Source of the DNA: Bryopsis sp. KO-2023
Taxonomy: Eukaryota > Chlorophyta > Ulvophyceae > Bryopsidales > Bryopsidaceae
Assembly: GCA_030272585.1 (NCBI GenBank)
Contig: BSYQ01000004.1
Location: 2,914,001 to 2,978,000, forward strand
DNA: 64,000 nt
Reading direction: 5' to 3'
Made by a program: the position numbers and the translations under genes
In this document: positions 12,124-22,251 of the stretch, one piece after another
How positions within the stretch are numbered: position 1 is the stretch's first letter
How the letters are laid out: each line of letters opens with the position of its first letter
The notes under the pieces: model-generated
Database searches by the model: none
Seen by the model: only the letters and a program-made list of their open reading frames with translations
What the model was told of the DNA's origin: nothing

Positions 12124-12433
12124 AACTGGACGCCATTAATAATCCCACCTCTTTGAGGCTGACCCAGCATATCCCGCATTAATAGCCCCCAAAAACATCC
12201 CAGAGAAAAGATTTAGATAAAAAAATAAATATGGAAAAAACAAATTCAATTTTCATACCGGTAGGATGTTATGCTGACATAGGGCTCAATGCCATTGAAA
12301 CCTTAGTCATCTGTTGAGATGCATCTCCTCATATGCATTTCCCCATATATTTTTACTTTTTTTTGTCGAGGAGGATTTCAATGAGTGAGTGTGCTTGAAT
12401 CCACAAATGTGAGTCGATGTTCTCATAGGCAGA

Positions 12434-12990
12434 CATGGGTGGTGGAACTGGCAGTGGCGCTGCTCCTGTGGTGGCATCAACTGCCAAGTATTTTGACTGT
12501 TGCCAGTGCTACAACACCTCTTTCTTTTGAGGAAAGAACGAGATTGCAGCAGGTATTGCTGACATATCGATATTGTTTCAATCTGCCCACATGTATCTGG
12601 GTATGCATGAGTTGCATTTTAGATTTTGAAATTCTTTGGGGGGGGGGCACAAGGGGAAGCAACACTCATTGAATGTCCTATCGAATACTTCTGACCAATA
12701 AGTTTCCTCAACAATGAAAGGGTGCAATAACATTGAGTGGAAGTAGATCTTGATCCAGGAATTCCTTCCTATACCCCCTATAGCATCCTCAGTCAGAAAG
12801 TGTGAGGGAAAACATGACCCTTGCTGTTGGCATGGTGGTCCAATGGGACAAGCTCTAGGGGAAAATCAAACTGATGAGAGTATCGGGTGGTTCTGTTCAG
12901 GCAAAGGATGCTATCGACATTTTGAAGATTGCAATGGACACACTTATTGTCATTCCAAACAACCTGCTGAAACCAGGGGGGGAGGGGGCA
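12434..12990 (+). pseudogene. ftsZ: FtsZ gene fragment, frameshifted, with an intron retained
   Basis: Seen: MGGGTGSGAAPVVASTAK, the tubulin/FtsZ signature loop, starts at 12434. In another frame LTVASATTPLSFEE..RLQQ follows, matching the next FtsZ segment. After a GT-AG intron (about 12553-12911) AKDAIDILKIAMDTLIVIPN follows, the conserved helix and strand after it. The splice phase (Gln-Gln | Ala-Lys) is intact. The frame is broken between the first two segments, and upstream DVLIG also lies in a different frame. Known: FtsZ in green lineages is the plastid-division GTPase. Inference: a duplicated genomic fragment, not a retrocopy, because the intron was kept. The N-terminal nucleotide-binding part and the C-terminus were not found nearby. 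Confidence 0.75.
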
Positions 12991-13661
12991 AGGGAAGTGC
13001 ATTAATGGGATCAGATACGTCTTTTGTGTACTGCACTCGAAGTTCAGTACGCTTCCATTATGTTTATCAATAATGGGAGGTGCAAACATTGAAGCTTGGC
13101 GTTCATTCCGAGTGAACCCAACAAGCACACTGATTGTTCACTATTTTCGAAATCCACACTGAAACAAAAGGAAAACTGGGAAGCTTCCTACATGAAAACG
13201 ATGTAGAATTGGGAATTTCAGTGGAAATGCAGTGTGTTGAAGTGGGCAAACTGAGTGTACGGTTCTGTGTACAGTAGGCCAGAAATGTTGAGCAACTGAA
13301 AAGCTCATTTTCTACGAGGTGGATGTGCAATTGCTGTGGCTGCATGCTACACTTGCCATATGTATTACACCACATAACTCTTTTTCTAATTCCATCCATC
13401 TTTGGAAAAGCTGAGATTGGGATTGATCCCAGACTGTAGTAGTGAGGAGATGATGCTTCAAAGTGATCAAAGTGAGAGTTTGTCCAGAACCTGTCCATTG
13501 TGACTTCTCTCAGCTGTTATCTTATTTTCGTTATTTTGTTTTTGCACAGAAAAGGAAACTAGTGTGATTCGGGGTCAACCTATATAGCATCGGTTTGTGA
13601 TGTTCTTGAATTGTCAATTCAAATGTGGGATTTTTTTTCCTTCTTTTTTTTCTGGACTGAT

Positions 13662-13850
13662 ATATCCAAAAGACCTGGCATAGAAAAACCTGCAGTTGTC
13701 GCAATCAAGCTTTCCAACGCCGTCTTGATCCAGGCAAAAAAAAATTGCAAGCCCTCCTTATATGATATAAGGAGGGCTTGCAATTTTCCAGTGGAAGGAT
13801 ATTAGGTATATCTTTCCACTGGACAATTATGCGAGAAAAACAAGAGAGAA
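13662..13850 (-). pseudogene. Copy of the FUN14-like EF-hand exon, disrupted
   Basis: On the minus strand, LDQDGVGKLDCDNC..FFYARSFGY (13736 down to 13662) matches the EF-hand exon at 63383-63520 (LDQDGNGKLDCDDC). The frame is kept, but the donor GTAAGT has become ATCAGT. Flanking intron sequence is also similar, so this is a genomic copy. The rest of the exon resumes beyond about 13808 after an 80-bp insertion of palindromes. It cannot encode the protein. Confidence 0.75.
13741..13822. repeat. Two adjoining palindromes inside the FUN14-like exon copy
   Basis: 13741-13763 and 13765-13787 are perfect 23-bp inverted arms around one base (AAAATTGCAAGCCC... and its complement). 13788-13802 and 13808-13822 are 15-bp arms with one mismatch around TAGGT. 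The outer arms match consecutive parts of the parent exon, and the inner arms are their inverted copies. Confidence 0.9.
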
Positions 13851-14619
13851 AACATGCACATATGTCTCGCACATGAAACATCCAAGACTCTCCAAACCTA
13901 TTTTTCCTACAACAGGAAATTCTTGTCATTTCCCAAAAATCGAAAACAAGTTCAATCTTTTATTGTTTTTTTTCGAGCATCTAATAAAGCCCTAGAAAAG
14001 TTGGCTGGTTGGTTGTGCACGGTTGTGACGAGGGTTTGGCACTGGAAGAATAGTCTTGTTAAATTCTAGTTTTCCTGTTCTTTTTTTTTGGGGGGGGGGG
14101 AGGATGAGTAATGGGTTTCTTCAAGAAAGGGAGGATTGTTCTGTAGGTATAGACAGTATTTGTTGTGGTCCAGGTGATATGGTGGGGAGGGAAAAAGAAA
14201 TCATAAAGTAGAAAAGTACTTGGCTGCGCTAGATGGGAACGATTGAATATCAAAATTTAATTTGGAATGGGTGGTGTTGACTGGCCTGACATGATGTTTG
14301 GTGTGACATTTCAAGATGGGGAAAAAACTTGAAATATTGGAGCTCCTCCTAAATCTTCAACCTGTATTTTCCTAACAGAGTGGGGTGGTTTTTCAATGCA
14401 AATTCAATGAAGTTGCCTGAAACACCCTCCTATGTAGAATTCACAACCAAATCAAAAACTATCTGGAATGTGTGAAGTGAACACAACACATGGGTGTACA
14501 CCCAAGACATGTATTGTCAGCTGAAAGAGTACAACAGAACAAAGTTTCTGGATCAACTTATATGCACACATAACAACCATAACCTTGGTATTGACTTTAT
14601 ACTCTCACAAGAAAATTTT

Positions 14620-14735
14620 CAATGCTGGATTGTCAGACTCACAGAAAACTGTCAATTCTGGATAGTCAGACTCATATAAAACTGTCAATCCTGGATAGTC
14701 AGACTCACAGGAAAACTGTCAATGCTGGATTATCC
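14620..14735. repeat. 33-34 bp minisatellite, about 4 copies
   Basis: Tandem copies of a unit CTGGAT(T/A)GTCAGACTCA...AAAACTGTCAAT start near 14625, 14658, 14691 and 14725. No coding role is evident. Confidence 0.85.
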
Positions 14736-14879
14736 CAACATGAACTTTATTCAGGAACTCAAAAACATATGCTCAACAGGACCTTTGGAAAAAAATTTCA
14801 CTTATAAATTATTCTATTAAAAACTTGTCTTTCACAAGTTTACCCCATTACTGTCCCCTATTGAAAAAAATAAAAAAAA

Positions 14880-15609
14880 TTAAGCCCCCGAGTGGCTGGG
14901 CGAGGGCTCGACGGCGGTGGTGATGGGGGTGGAGGGCTCGCTGATGGAAGTTGTCGGGGTGAGGAGAATGTTTCCACGCCTGTCGAAAAGAAACACCACT
15001 CCTCACTCAGCTTTCGCTCCTCGAACGAAACGAAACGAAAGTGTGACAGAATCTCTGGCAGCAAGGAAATCTCCAAAATTTCACAGCTCCCAGGGGAACC
15101 CAACACCAGCGACAAGCGACAGGACCCTTCGGAGTAAGGGTATCAGAAAAGTGAAGTGCAACGTCGAGTTTCTGCGGACATACGGAATTGTTGTTGGTTG
15201 AATCCAAGTGAAATGCGCTTACGTACCTTTGGGCCTCGACTCCAAGGAGCCAAGACCCTTCCCCCTGCCACATCTCTTCCTCTTCGGGGAGGGGCGGGAG
15301 ACAGCAGATGGCACGAAGCCATCGGACGAAACGGGAGGGGGGAGTGGGCTTGGGTCGACGGGAGGGAGTGGGCGGCATCCGGTAGAGGAAGCTCTCGACG
15401 CGAGCGTGGGCGCCGTTCCCACGCTGGCGGAGAGCCACGAATGCCCCCTGCAGCTCCTTGAAGTCTCGGCGGAGGGCTTTGAGGCGACGGCGGAGGTAGA
15501 TGACCTCGACGCTCTGATCTGCGACACACAACAGCATCTTTCGCTCACACCCTAGCAAAACCTTGAAGACAACCGTGACAATGTGAAGGCTTTCCATACC
15601 GCTGGACAT
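14880..15609 (-). CDS. Unknown two-exon gene
   Basis: Seen: exon 15227-15609, from the ATG at 15609, joins in phase to exon 14880-14979, which ends in TAA. The first exon opens with a mildly hydrophobic stretch (SLHIVTVVFKVLLGC), then a basic amphipathic helix (YLRRRLKALRRDFKELQGAF), a Pro/Arg segment and an acidic patch (PPLPEEEEMWQGEG). The second exon is Ser/Thr/Pro-rich (TTSISEPSTPITTAVEPSPS). The exon is GC-rich, so a Ser/Pro-rich alternative frame is also open and cannot be excluded. No family was recognised. The product is about 160 residues. Confidence 0.4.
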
Positions 15610-17420
15610 GGTTGTGGGTGCTCGGTCTGATTGCAAGAAAGGCGAGAGTTGCCGATAGTTGCAGGTGTTTCGTTTCCTTGCTCGCGCTGTGTGTTTTTAT
15701 ACGTAAAACGTGTGAGATTTCCGTTAGTGGATATTTACGTAGGTGCCCACGTGTTCACGAAAACCTCCTGGTGTCTGGTCGGGAAATCTGTCTTCAGTGG
15801 CAGACCAGCAAAGTAATAGGTTGGCGGTACGCTCTCGTGTGAATGGCTATAAAAAGGGAGGGTCCAAAACATGACTTGGGTTGTCCCCTATTCACAAAAT
15901 CTTGGGACAAAACTCCCAGTCAGAATCGATTCTCTGCTCCAAGCAATCCTCACCGAGCGAGCGTCAAAAATCTCATTTTTATTACACCTTTCCCCAAAAT
16001 GAAAACATGACAACACAACGTGGAAAAAAAACGATGCGTACAAAAACCAACGAAACACGGATCAGAATCTTAATTGTTTAAATGTTTATTTTTTTTATTT
16101 TATTAGCTTCTAATTTTCTAGCTGATTAATATCAAATCATTGCTGAATGCCACGAAAGTGGGATATTTTCTCTTTCAGGCAATTTGGGCACTTTTTTTTC
16201 ACAAAATAGGTAGTTCCTGCACCCTTTTCTTGATGTAAAAAAAAATTGAAAAACTTGGAAGTACAGTTGTGTAATGCGTTTTGGCAAGAAGCCCCATTGA
16301 AATCTAAAGCATTGAATGGATCTGTTGTAGATACCGGCAATAGCACTCCGCCGATATCTGAAAGATGGATGGCACAGAGGGGCTGCAAGCATATTCTGGA
16401 ACTGTTTGCAAACAGCTGGTGGGGAGGGCACTCGACATGAGAGGCAATGGTGTTTAAACATTGCCAGTTTCGGTTTTTAAAAAAAAATACACCGGGATCT
16501 GAAGGAAAAATGCAGGGATAGGTGGTCATCATTGTGGGGGATTTTTTTTCCCACCAATTGTATTTTTTTTCCATTGAATGAATAATAAGCCTGCAGTGGA
16601 TGTACAGTGCCAGTTTCGGTTTAAAAAAAGAAAACAAAAACCATGGATGGTTTTGGGGAAATGTGTAGGGGGGACTAGTCACAAAGAGATGGAACAGTCT
16701 CTTTTTTTCTCTTACCTTTTGCGTCTTTTGTGTCTGACAACATCTGCATCATCTCGACCTTCTCAAGATGATGAATTAGTTCAAAAACAAAGCAGAGAAA
16801 GGAGTATATAACATCCAATGACATGCACACACACTAAATGACAACAGTTGTTCCAGTCTTTCTCTCACTCTTTCTTTCTTTCTCGTTTCGCATCCTCCTC
16901 AGATTCAGCTACTGATACAGACAGTTGATCAACCTCATCCTCTTTTCACTCAGCATCCTCAGACTCAGCCGCCTTGGGGGGAGGAACGTTGGAGTGTGTG
17001 TTGGACTAATGGGTTGGGTTGAGGGTCTTTCAATCATGGTTAATTTTTTCGCTCATTCTGGCGAAAAGGCAACTCACCAACTACCCCAGCACTTTTCTTT
17101 TTCTTTTTTTTTTCAAGGCTCAACACATAGGTGGGGATCGATTTGCGAAGAAAACAAAAAAAAGGAAATTTCCTCAGAATGAGATGCTGCACAAAGTCAA
17201 AAACCAACCCTTGAATCCAGCCCAATTATTTCCAGAAACTGACAAAGATACCGTTGAGCCGTTTACAACGAAAAAATCCCCGAGCCGTGAACATGACGAC
17301 CTCACAAAATTTTCAGCCAATAGAATTCATGGAAAAGAACGACCCCCCCCCAAAAAAAAAAAAAAAAAAAAGAAACGTAGAAAAAAAATCTGGCAGCAAT
17401 ATCTTGGTGTCTTGCTGGTG
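15610..17420. other. Intergenic region with unresolved coding-like segments
   Basis: No convincing gene model. On the minus strand, 16137-16682 is a 181-codon open frame with a Cys-containing stretch (HQLFANSSRICLQPLCAIHL). Its strand is pyrimidine-rich, which depletes stop codons, so openness alone means little. At 16715-16985 acidic and basic coding-like stretches (DQLSVSVAESEEDAKRE; RDDADVVRHKRRK) occur with in-frame stops, as in a decayed gene. A short segment containing AACCGAAACTGGCA is duplicated near 16465 and 16610. Confidence 0.35.
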
Positions 17421-18884
17421 CTATTGCCAGTCGTTCTTTGCCTTCTCCACCACGAGGTTTCCCAGGTCCGAAACCATTTCATCGCTGAGTCGCTTACCGA
17501 AAGTGCATTTCCCCTGTGTGAAGAAAGCAGATGGGTACATTTTCAGGCACTGAAAATATTCAAGCTTTATGGCACTCGATATAAAGAAGAGAACAAAAAA
17601 ATCGAAGAAAAAACAAACAAAAAACAGCTCATTATGAAAACAAGCAGGATCGTTGTCTTCAAAAAAACACTCCTATGATGCCAAAGGTCTGAGAAGCGAC
17701 AGCCCTCAAGAAACAATCTATCAGCAAAAACACACAAAAAAACACGATGCATTGCCCAAGCCCAATCCTTTCCTTTCTGTTCCTTCAAAAAAAAAGCCCG
17801 GTTGGTTTGTTTGGGGGCCGGGGGGCAACAACCAGCCTGAGTAAACGAAGAAGTCGAACCGGAAAACTCCAATCAAACATCCCAAGAAGAAAGAAAGACA
17901 GAGCGCTTGCGCATGCATTTCACGGTTCTCCTTCACTTTAATACTGTTTCATTGAAAAATGAAATTCAGTTCACCTTTGGGGCGCAGTCTTGTCCGAATC
18001 CTGGCATTTTCCCTTTTCCAGAGTAAATCACATCAAACATGGCATCGCTGTCGAGCACACCGTTTTTCTCTAAATCGCCTAATTTCAGCGTCGGGCCCCC
18101 AAGAACATTTCCCCCGTTGATGTGACAACCTATTTGTGAAAAAAATAAAACACATGCAAAAACGAAAACGAAACAAAAAATTAGTATCAGAGAACAATGG
18201 ATATTTTGGGCCCATCCCCACCAATTTTCTAAAATTTTCAATCTGGGCTTTTACAAATTTGATAACAGGTCGATTTCACAAACCAATTTCAACATCAACA
18301 ATCAAAATATATTCTGAGTGTTTATTTTTCTGATAAAGACGAAAAAACAAAAACTAGACAGCGGTTCCGTTCATCAACACCCTGCAAGCTGTAGAAAGTT
18401 GTGTTTGGAGGGTTTCTTCTTTTGGAGGAAAACACACAGATAAACTCCTATTTTTAGGAGTTTATTTTATTTTATTGGTATGAAAAGGCCTGGTTGGTTT
18501 ACCTGCACACTTGAAATCGAACGTTTCTTGGGGGGTTTTATCAGCCAGGGCCGGCGATGCCAACAGAAGAGACGCCGAAGCTATCGCGACAACCGCCGCA
18601 CGCTTGGGGATCATCAAGACGTCGGGTTTTGACGTCCTTGCATTTTCAACGGTGGCCCGGCAGCTCGTTCGCGACGTCGACGCTCTCGGATGTGCGGAGA
18701 AGGAAACCTGACGTTGCGCGCGAAAAAAGAAAACGCGCGACGAAAAAAGATTGTCAATCGAAAAGGAAACGAAACAGCAGGTCACCCTGGGCGCTCCAGA
18801 AGAAACGCTGTGCAGAGAGTAACCGAAGGTCGAAGTTGTGGATGTCGGGCTCCACCCTACCCGTTTCAAATGCTGGCAACGCAT
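17421..18884 (-). CDS. Cytochrome c6A (thylakoid lumen c-type cytochrome)
   Basis: Seen: exons 18503-18884, 17975-18129 and 17421-17513 join in phase (209 aa). The N-terminus is Ser/Arg/Thr-rich and ends in a hydrophobic stretch and ASPALA-type cleavage site (AVVAIASASLLLASPALA), a plastid transit peptide plus lumen signal. The mature part carries the haem motif CAGCH, formed across the first intron, and the axial-Met region GKMPGFG. It then has the loop DCAPKGKCTF with two cysteines, also split by an intron. Known: this paired-Cys insertion separates c6A of plants and green algae from the photosynthetic electron carrier c6. Its role is still debated (lumenal redox or thiol chemistry). The start at 18884 is the only ATG long enough to include a transit peptide, but an upstream exon is possible. 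It shares a short upstream region with the divergent TEX47-like gene. Confidence 0.9.
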
Positions 18885-19041
18885 GTTTGGTAGGGCAAGG
18901 GCTCTCGAAGCAGCGAGGACAGCAACTCCGCCAGAATTTCAGTCTGTCATCACCTCAGGTGCTTTTTTTGCGGTCCCTCGTTGATGATTTTGGCCTCAAC
19001 CACCGTCCGTCAGTGGCTCGCCCTTACCGAAGTCGATCGCC
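18885..19041. promoter_or_regulatory. Shared divergent promoter region, c6A / TEX47-like
   Basis: Only 157 bp separates the two start codons on opposite strands, so both upstream control regions must overlap here or lie within transcribed leader. No specific element is claimed. Confidence 0.45.
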
Positions 19042-22000
19042 ATGTCATCCGATATCGAAGCTACGAGGCAATCTCTGCTGGACATCGTTTTGAACCAACG
19101 AAAGAACACTGGCAAGGTGGCAAAATTTCAAACCTCTTTCAAAGAAATGCCTTGAATTATTGCACACCACAGAAACATCAGCAAGCCCTTTTGATTTTGA
19201 AAAATATCACCTTCTGGGAACCCACACATCCAATTGTTAAAAATATTGAGCTTTTTTTGAAAAGAATTTTCGTTTCTGTCACTTTGGTTTCCTGCCTTTT
19301 GTTTAATCCAATGGCACCTCAGGTCTGACTTCTTCCGGTGATCTGTCAGAATGTCACACTCAGCCGGGTGGTTTACGTGGCTCGACTTTCTCAGAAGCAA
19401 AATTGTGCCACCCACATCCAAGGTGCCCAACCTTTTTTTTTCCTTTGGGTGGAACAGAATCTGGCGAATTACAAACTGACAGAACTTATAGTTCATTACT
19501 CAAGTTCCGACCTCATGCAAGGGAAGCAAGAACAAAACAATAAATGGATAATTCCAGGGCAACCTCAACATCTCTTGAATGCATCATGAAATGATGCAGT
19601 GACGGTTTCATAAGCAAAATTTAAAAAAAAGCTGAAAAAAATGGAGAGGAGGATTCAGCTGCCATCGAGTTCCCAAACTCGATTTAAAAAAAAACAGAAA
19701 ACAAGTGGGGACAGTATTTTTTCCAACAAAAAGCATGCAGAATGAGGAGCGGTGTGTGTTTGTATGTGTGTGTTGCTGGGGTAAATTGAAGGTGCCTTTG
19801 ATGAACTTCTGTTGAAATGTCAAGCGAAAGACATCGACATCACCGGCATCATGGTGGTTTACTCTTGGTGCCTGGTGCACATGTTCGAGGTATCGACACA
19901 ACTTTTCTTTTCCGGAGGGGAAAACCAAAATTCGCGATGTTGATTGTGGGGGCAAGTCGCTGATGGAGGCAATGATAATGGGCAACGGTCATATGGCAAG
20001 AAAAAAGCTGGGGAGAATCTTGTGGGTGAAAATGGTTTTCGTTTGTTTGCTGCAACTGGATTGTCAGGCCAAGACGAGCAGCATCACTTCGCTGCTAAAG
20101 GATATCGAGGCGATGGACCCAGCCAAAACTTTCATACAAGAAATCAAGGCAGGGTTTCCTTACTCCACATATAAGCGCAGAATCACTGAAAGCACCGTTT
20201 TAAAATAAACGGGGAACTTCCTTGCTTAATTTTGTACTCGTTGAAGGAAGCATTGTTCTGAGACACCCAGCTGAACAAAAAAAATTCCCAGGTTTCCAGT
20301 GTTATTGACGACATCCCTGCAAGAAGCTTCAACCAGAATTTCACAGGATTCGTCGATGTGCCCTACAATCAGCAAACGGTGGATCCTCCAGAACCATCAT
20401 TGTGAGGGGATATATATATATAACAAAATCACGCTCTTAAAACTCTGATCCACAGAAAGAGGGGTGGTTTCTTTTTTTCGTTATAAAAAAATAAAAAATA
20501 AAAAATAAAAAAAAATAATAAATACATAAAGTAAAAAAAATAAAAAAAATAAAATAAAAAATAAAAACATCCACAAAGTAATGAAGAGAAGACTATCATT
20601 GTGCAAATGAGTTTTTTTTAATTCATTTCATTTCGCTGAATTCTTTTTATATTCAGTGTGCACCAAAAGAGGGCAATTTTTTTTTAATTTTTTATCGATT
20701 GAAGGGTGGCATCGACAATCCACGAAACAGGAACAACACTGAAGAAGATCGGGAAGACTCTACTGTCCATCACGGAGGTATTTCCATTTTGGGTTCTTTT
20801 AAAAAACAAACAGACATAAATTAGAGGGGTTTCCACTATTGCCCGACTGACAGTGGTGCTCTTCAGTAGGGAAGCCAACAGACTCATAGACACAAAAAAA
20901 CAAGTAGTTAAATTTACACGCACACGCATTCCAGAGATGATTTTAATTTGTATTTTTTTTCTTTTTCGTTTTCCTGTACCATTGAATGGCTTTTTTTTCC
21001 CGTTGTATAGATGGAATCAAGAAACGCATTGCGATCACTTCAATCCTATTGTGAAGATGTTCCGACCCCTCAAACGATACTATCGTTACTCGCCGTCGAG
21101 GTAATGCTTGTTTTCCTTTTTCTCATCCTTCTCATGACTAATACCCCCTCACCTTTTTTTTTTTTTTTTTTTTTTTTCCTTTTTTCCAACCCCCACCTCC
21201 TGACCCTTTTTAGACGCTAAAAAAAGTCGTGTTTAAACAAAAAAGTAAATCAACGCTTTCGTGTGTTTTTATTCCCGTGCACACTTATATGTACACCACC
21301 CCAGCCCATTTTGGAATGCCAAAAATAACACCCCCAGAAAGAAGAAACTCCTTGGGAAAGTATATTCTCACACGAAGTTTTCAATTCCACTTTTTTTTTC
21401 TTCTTTTTTTGGGGGGGGGAGAAGAGAAAAGAAAATCCCCCAACCCCACCAGTTCCCCTTTTTTTTTCAGCGATTCCAATAGAGGTGATTGGGATGAGTA
21501 CGTGTGCCTTTGCAGCTTACCAATTCCCCCCAAAAATATACCATTCCTTTCTTTTTTTGGGGGGGGGAGAAGAGAAAAGAAAATCCCCCAACCCCACCAG
21601 TTCCCCTTTTTTTTTCAGCGATTCCAATAGAGGTGATTGGGATGAGTACGTGTGCCTTTGCAGCTTACCAATTCCCCCCAAAAATATACCATTCCTTTCT
21701 TTTTTTGGGGGGGGGAGAAGAGAAAAGAAAATCCCCCAACCCCACCAGTTCCCCTTTTTTTTTCAGCGATTCCAATAGAGGTGATTGGGATGAGTACGTG
21801 TGCCTTTGCAGCTTACCAATTCCCCCCAAAAATATACCATTCCTTTCTTTTTTTGGGGGGGGGAGAAGAGAAAAGAAAATCCCCCAACCCCACCAGTTCC
21901 CCTTTTTTTTTCAGCGATTCCAATAGAGGTGATTGGGATGAGTACGTGTGCCTTTGCAGCTTACCAATTCCCCCCAAAAATATACCATTCCTTCCATTTT

Positions 22001-22251
22001 TCTTTCTTTTTCTTTGTTTTTCTTCCTTTGTTTTTCATCGAATCGACCAGAGCTTTTCCCTTTTTTTTCCCTTATTTACGAGCGAATGCGATCAAACCAT
22101 AAATGATTTTTTTCCCTTTTTTTTTGGTTCTGTGATTTTTCAGGAGTCCATGAACGTTTCCGAATTCCTCCGAGTTTTCGACAGCCCCATCAACATTGAT
22201 TTAGACAGCGAGCTGCTTTGGCCGATACCCCACTCCGTCAGCGTGATTTAA
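19042..22251 (+). CDS. TEX47-like protein with BLUF-type fold
   Basis: Seen: exons 19042-19116, 19350-19422, 19792-19889, 20068-20153, 20300-20401, 20705-20777, 21011-21100 and 22144-22251 all join in phase, giving 234 aa. The core follows the BLUF-fold pattern: strand LSRVVYVARL, helix, DIDITGIMVVYSWCLVHMFE, then helix SLLKDIEAMDPAKTFIQEIK and VIDDIPARSF. The C-terminus LLWPIPHS follows the FDSPINIDLDSE segment. Known: in blue-light BLUF sensors a Gln sits in the F-x-Q-x-L-E-G strand; here that position is His (LVHMFE), as in the non-photosensory TEX47 group. TEX47 is testis-expressed in animals. Inference: a flagellum-associated rather than flavin-binding role. The last intron (21101-22143) holds four tandem repeats. 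TEX47 assignment is from remembered family pattern only. Confidence 0.65.
21396..21990. repeat. 148-bp tandem repeat, four copies, inside an intron
   Basis: The landmark CGATTCCAATAGAGGTGATT recurs at 21471, 21619, 21767 and 21915, exactly 148 bp apart and virtually without changes. Each copy has a G9 run, a T9 run ending in CAG (a strong-looking 3' splice site) and a GTACGTGTG/GCAGCTTACC core. Reading on in the phase of the previous exon meets a stop at the fourth codon, so the copies are not normal exons. Confidence 0.95.

Noticed and set aside
13103..13498. 131-codon minus-strand ORF
   Set aside because: No domain or partner exons. It lies in the gene-fragment debris region, and composition alone is not enough to call it.
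19890..19917. Possible 28-nt intron in the TEX47-like gene (GT...AG with a pyrimidine tract)
   Set aside because: It would retain an unusual segment between HMFE and the next helix. Splicing 19889 to 20068 also keeps phase and gives HMFE-AKTSSITSLLKDIEA, which matches the family pattern better.
20847..20896. Candidate extra exon (VLFSREANRLIDTKKQ) between TEX47-like exons 6 and 7
   Set aside because: It is out of phase with exon 6. Exon 6 joins exon 7 directly in phase without it.
21229..22102. Overlapping ORFs across the 148-bp repeats
   Set aside because: They are open only because the repeat length and pyrimidine runs avoid stops. The phase required by the flanking exons meets a stop at once.
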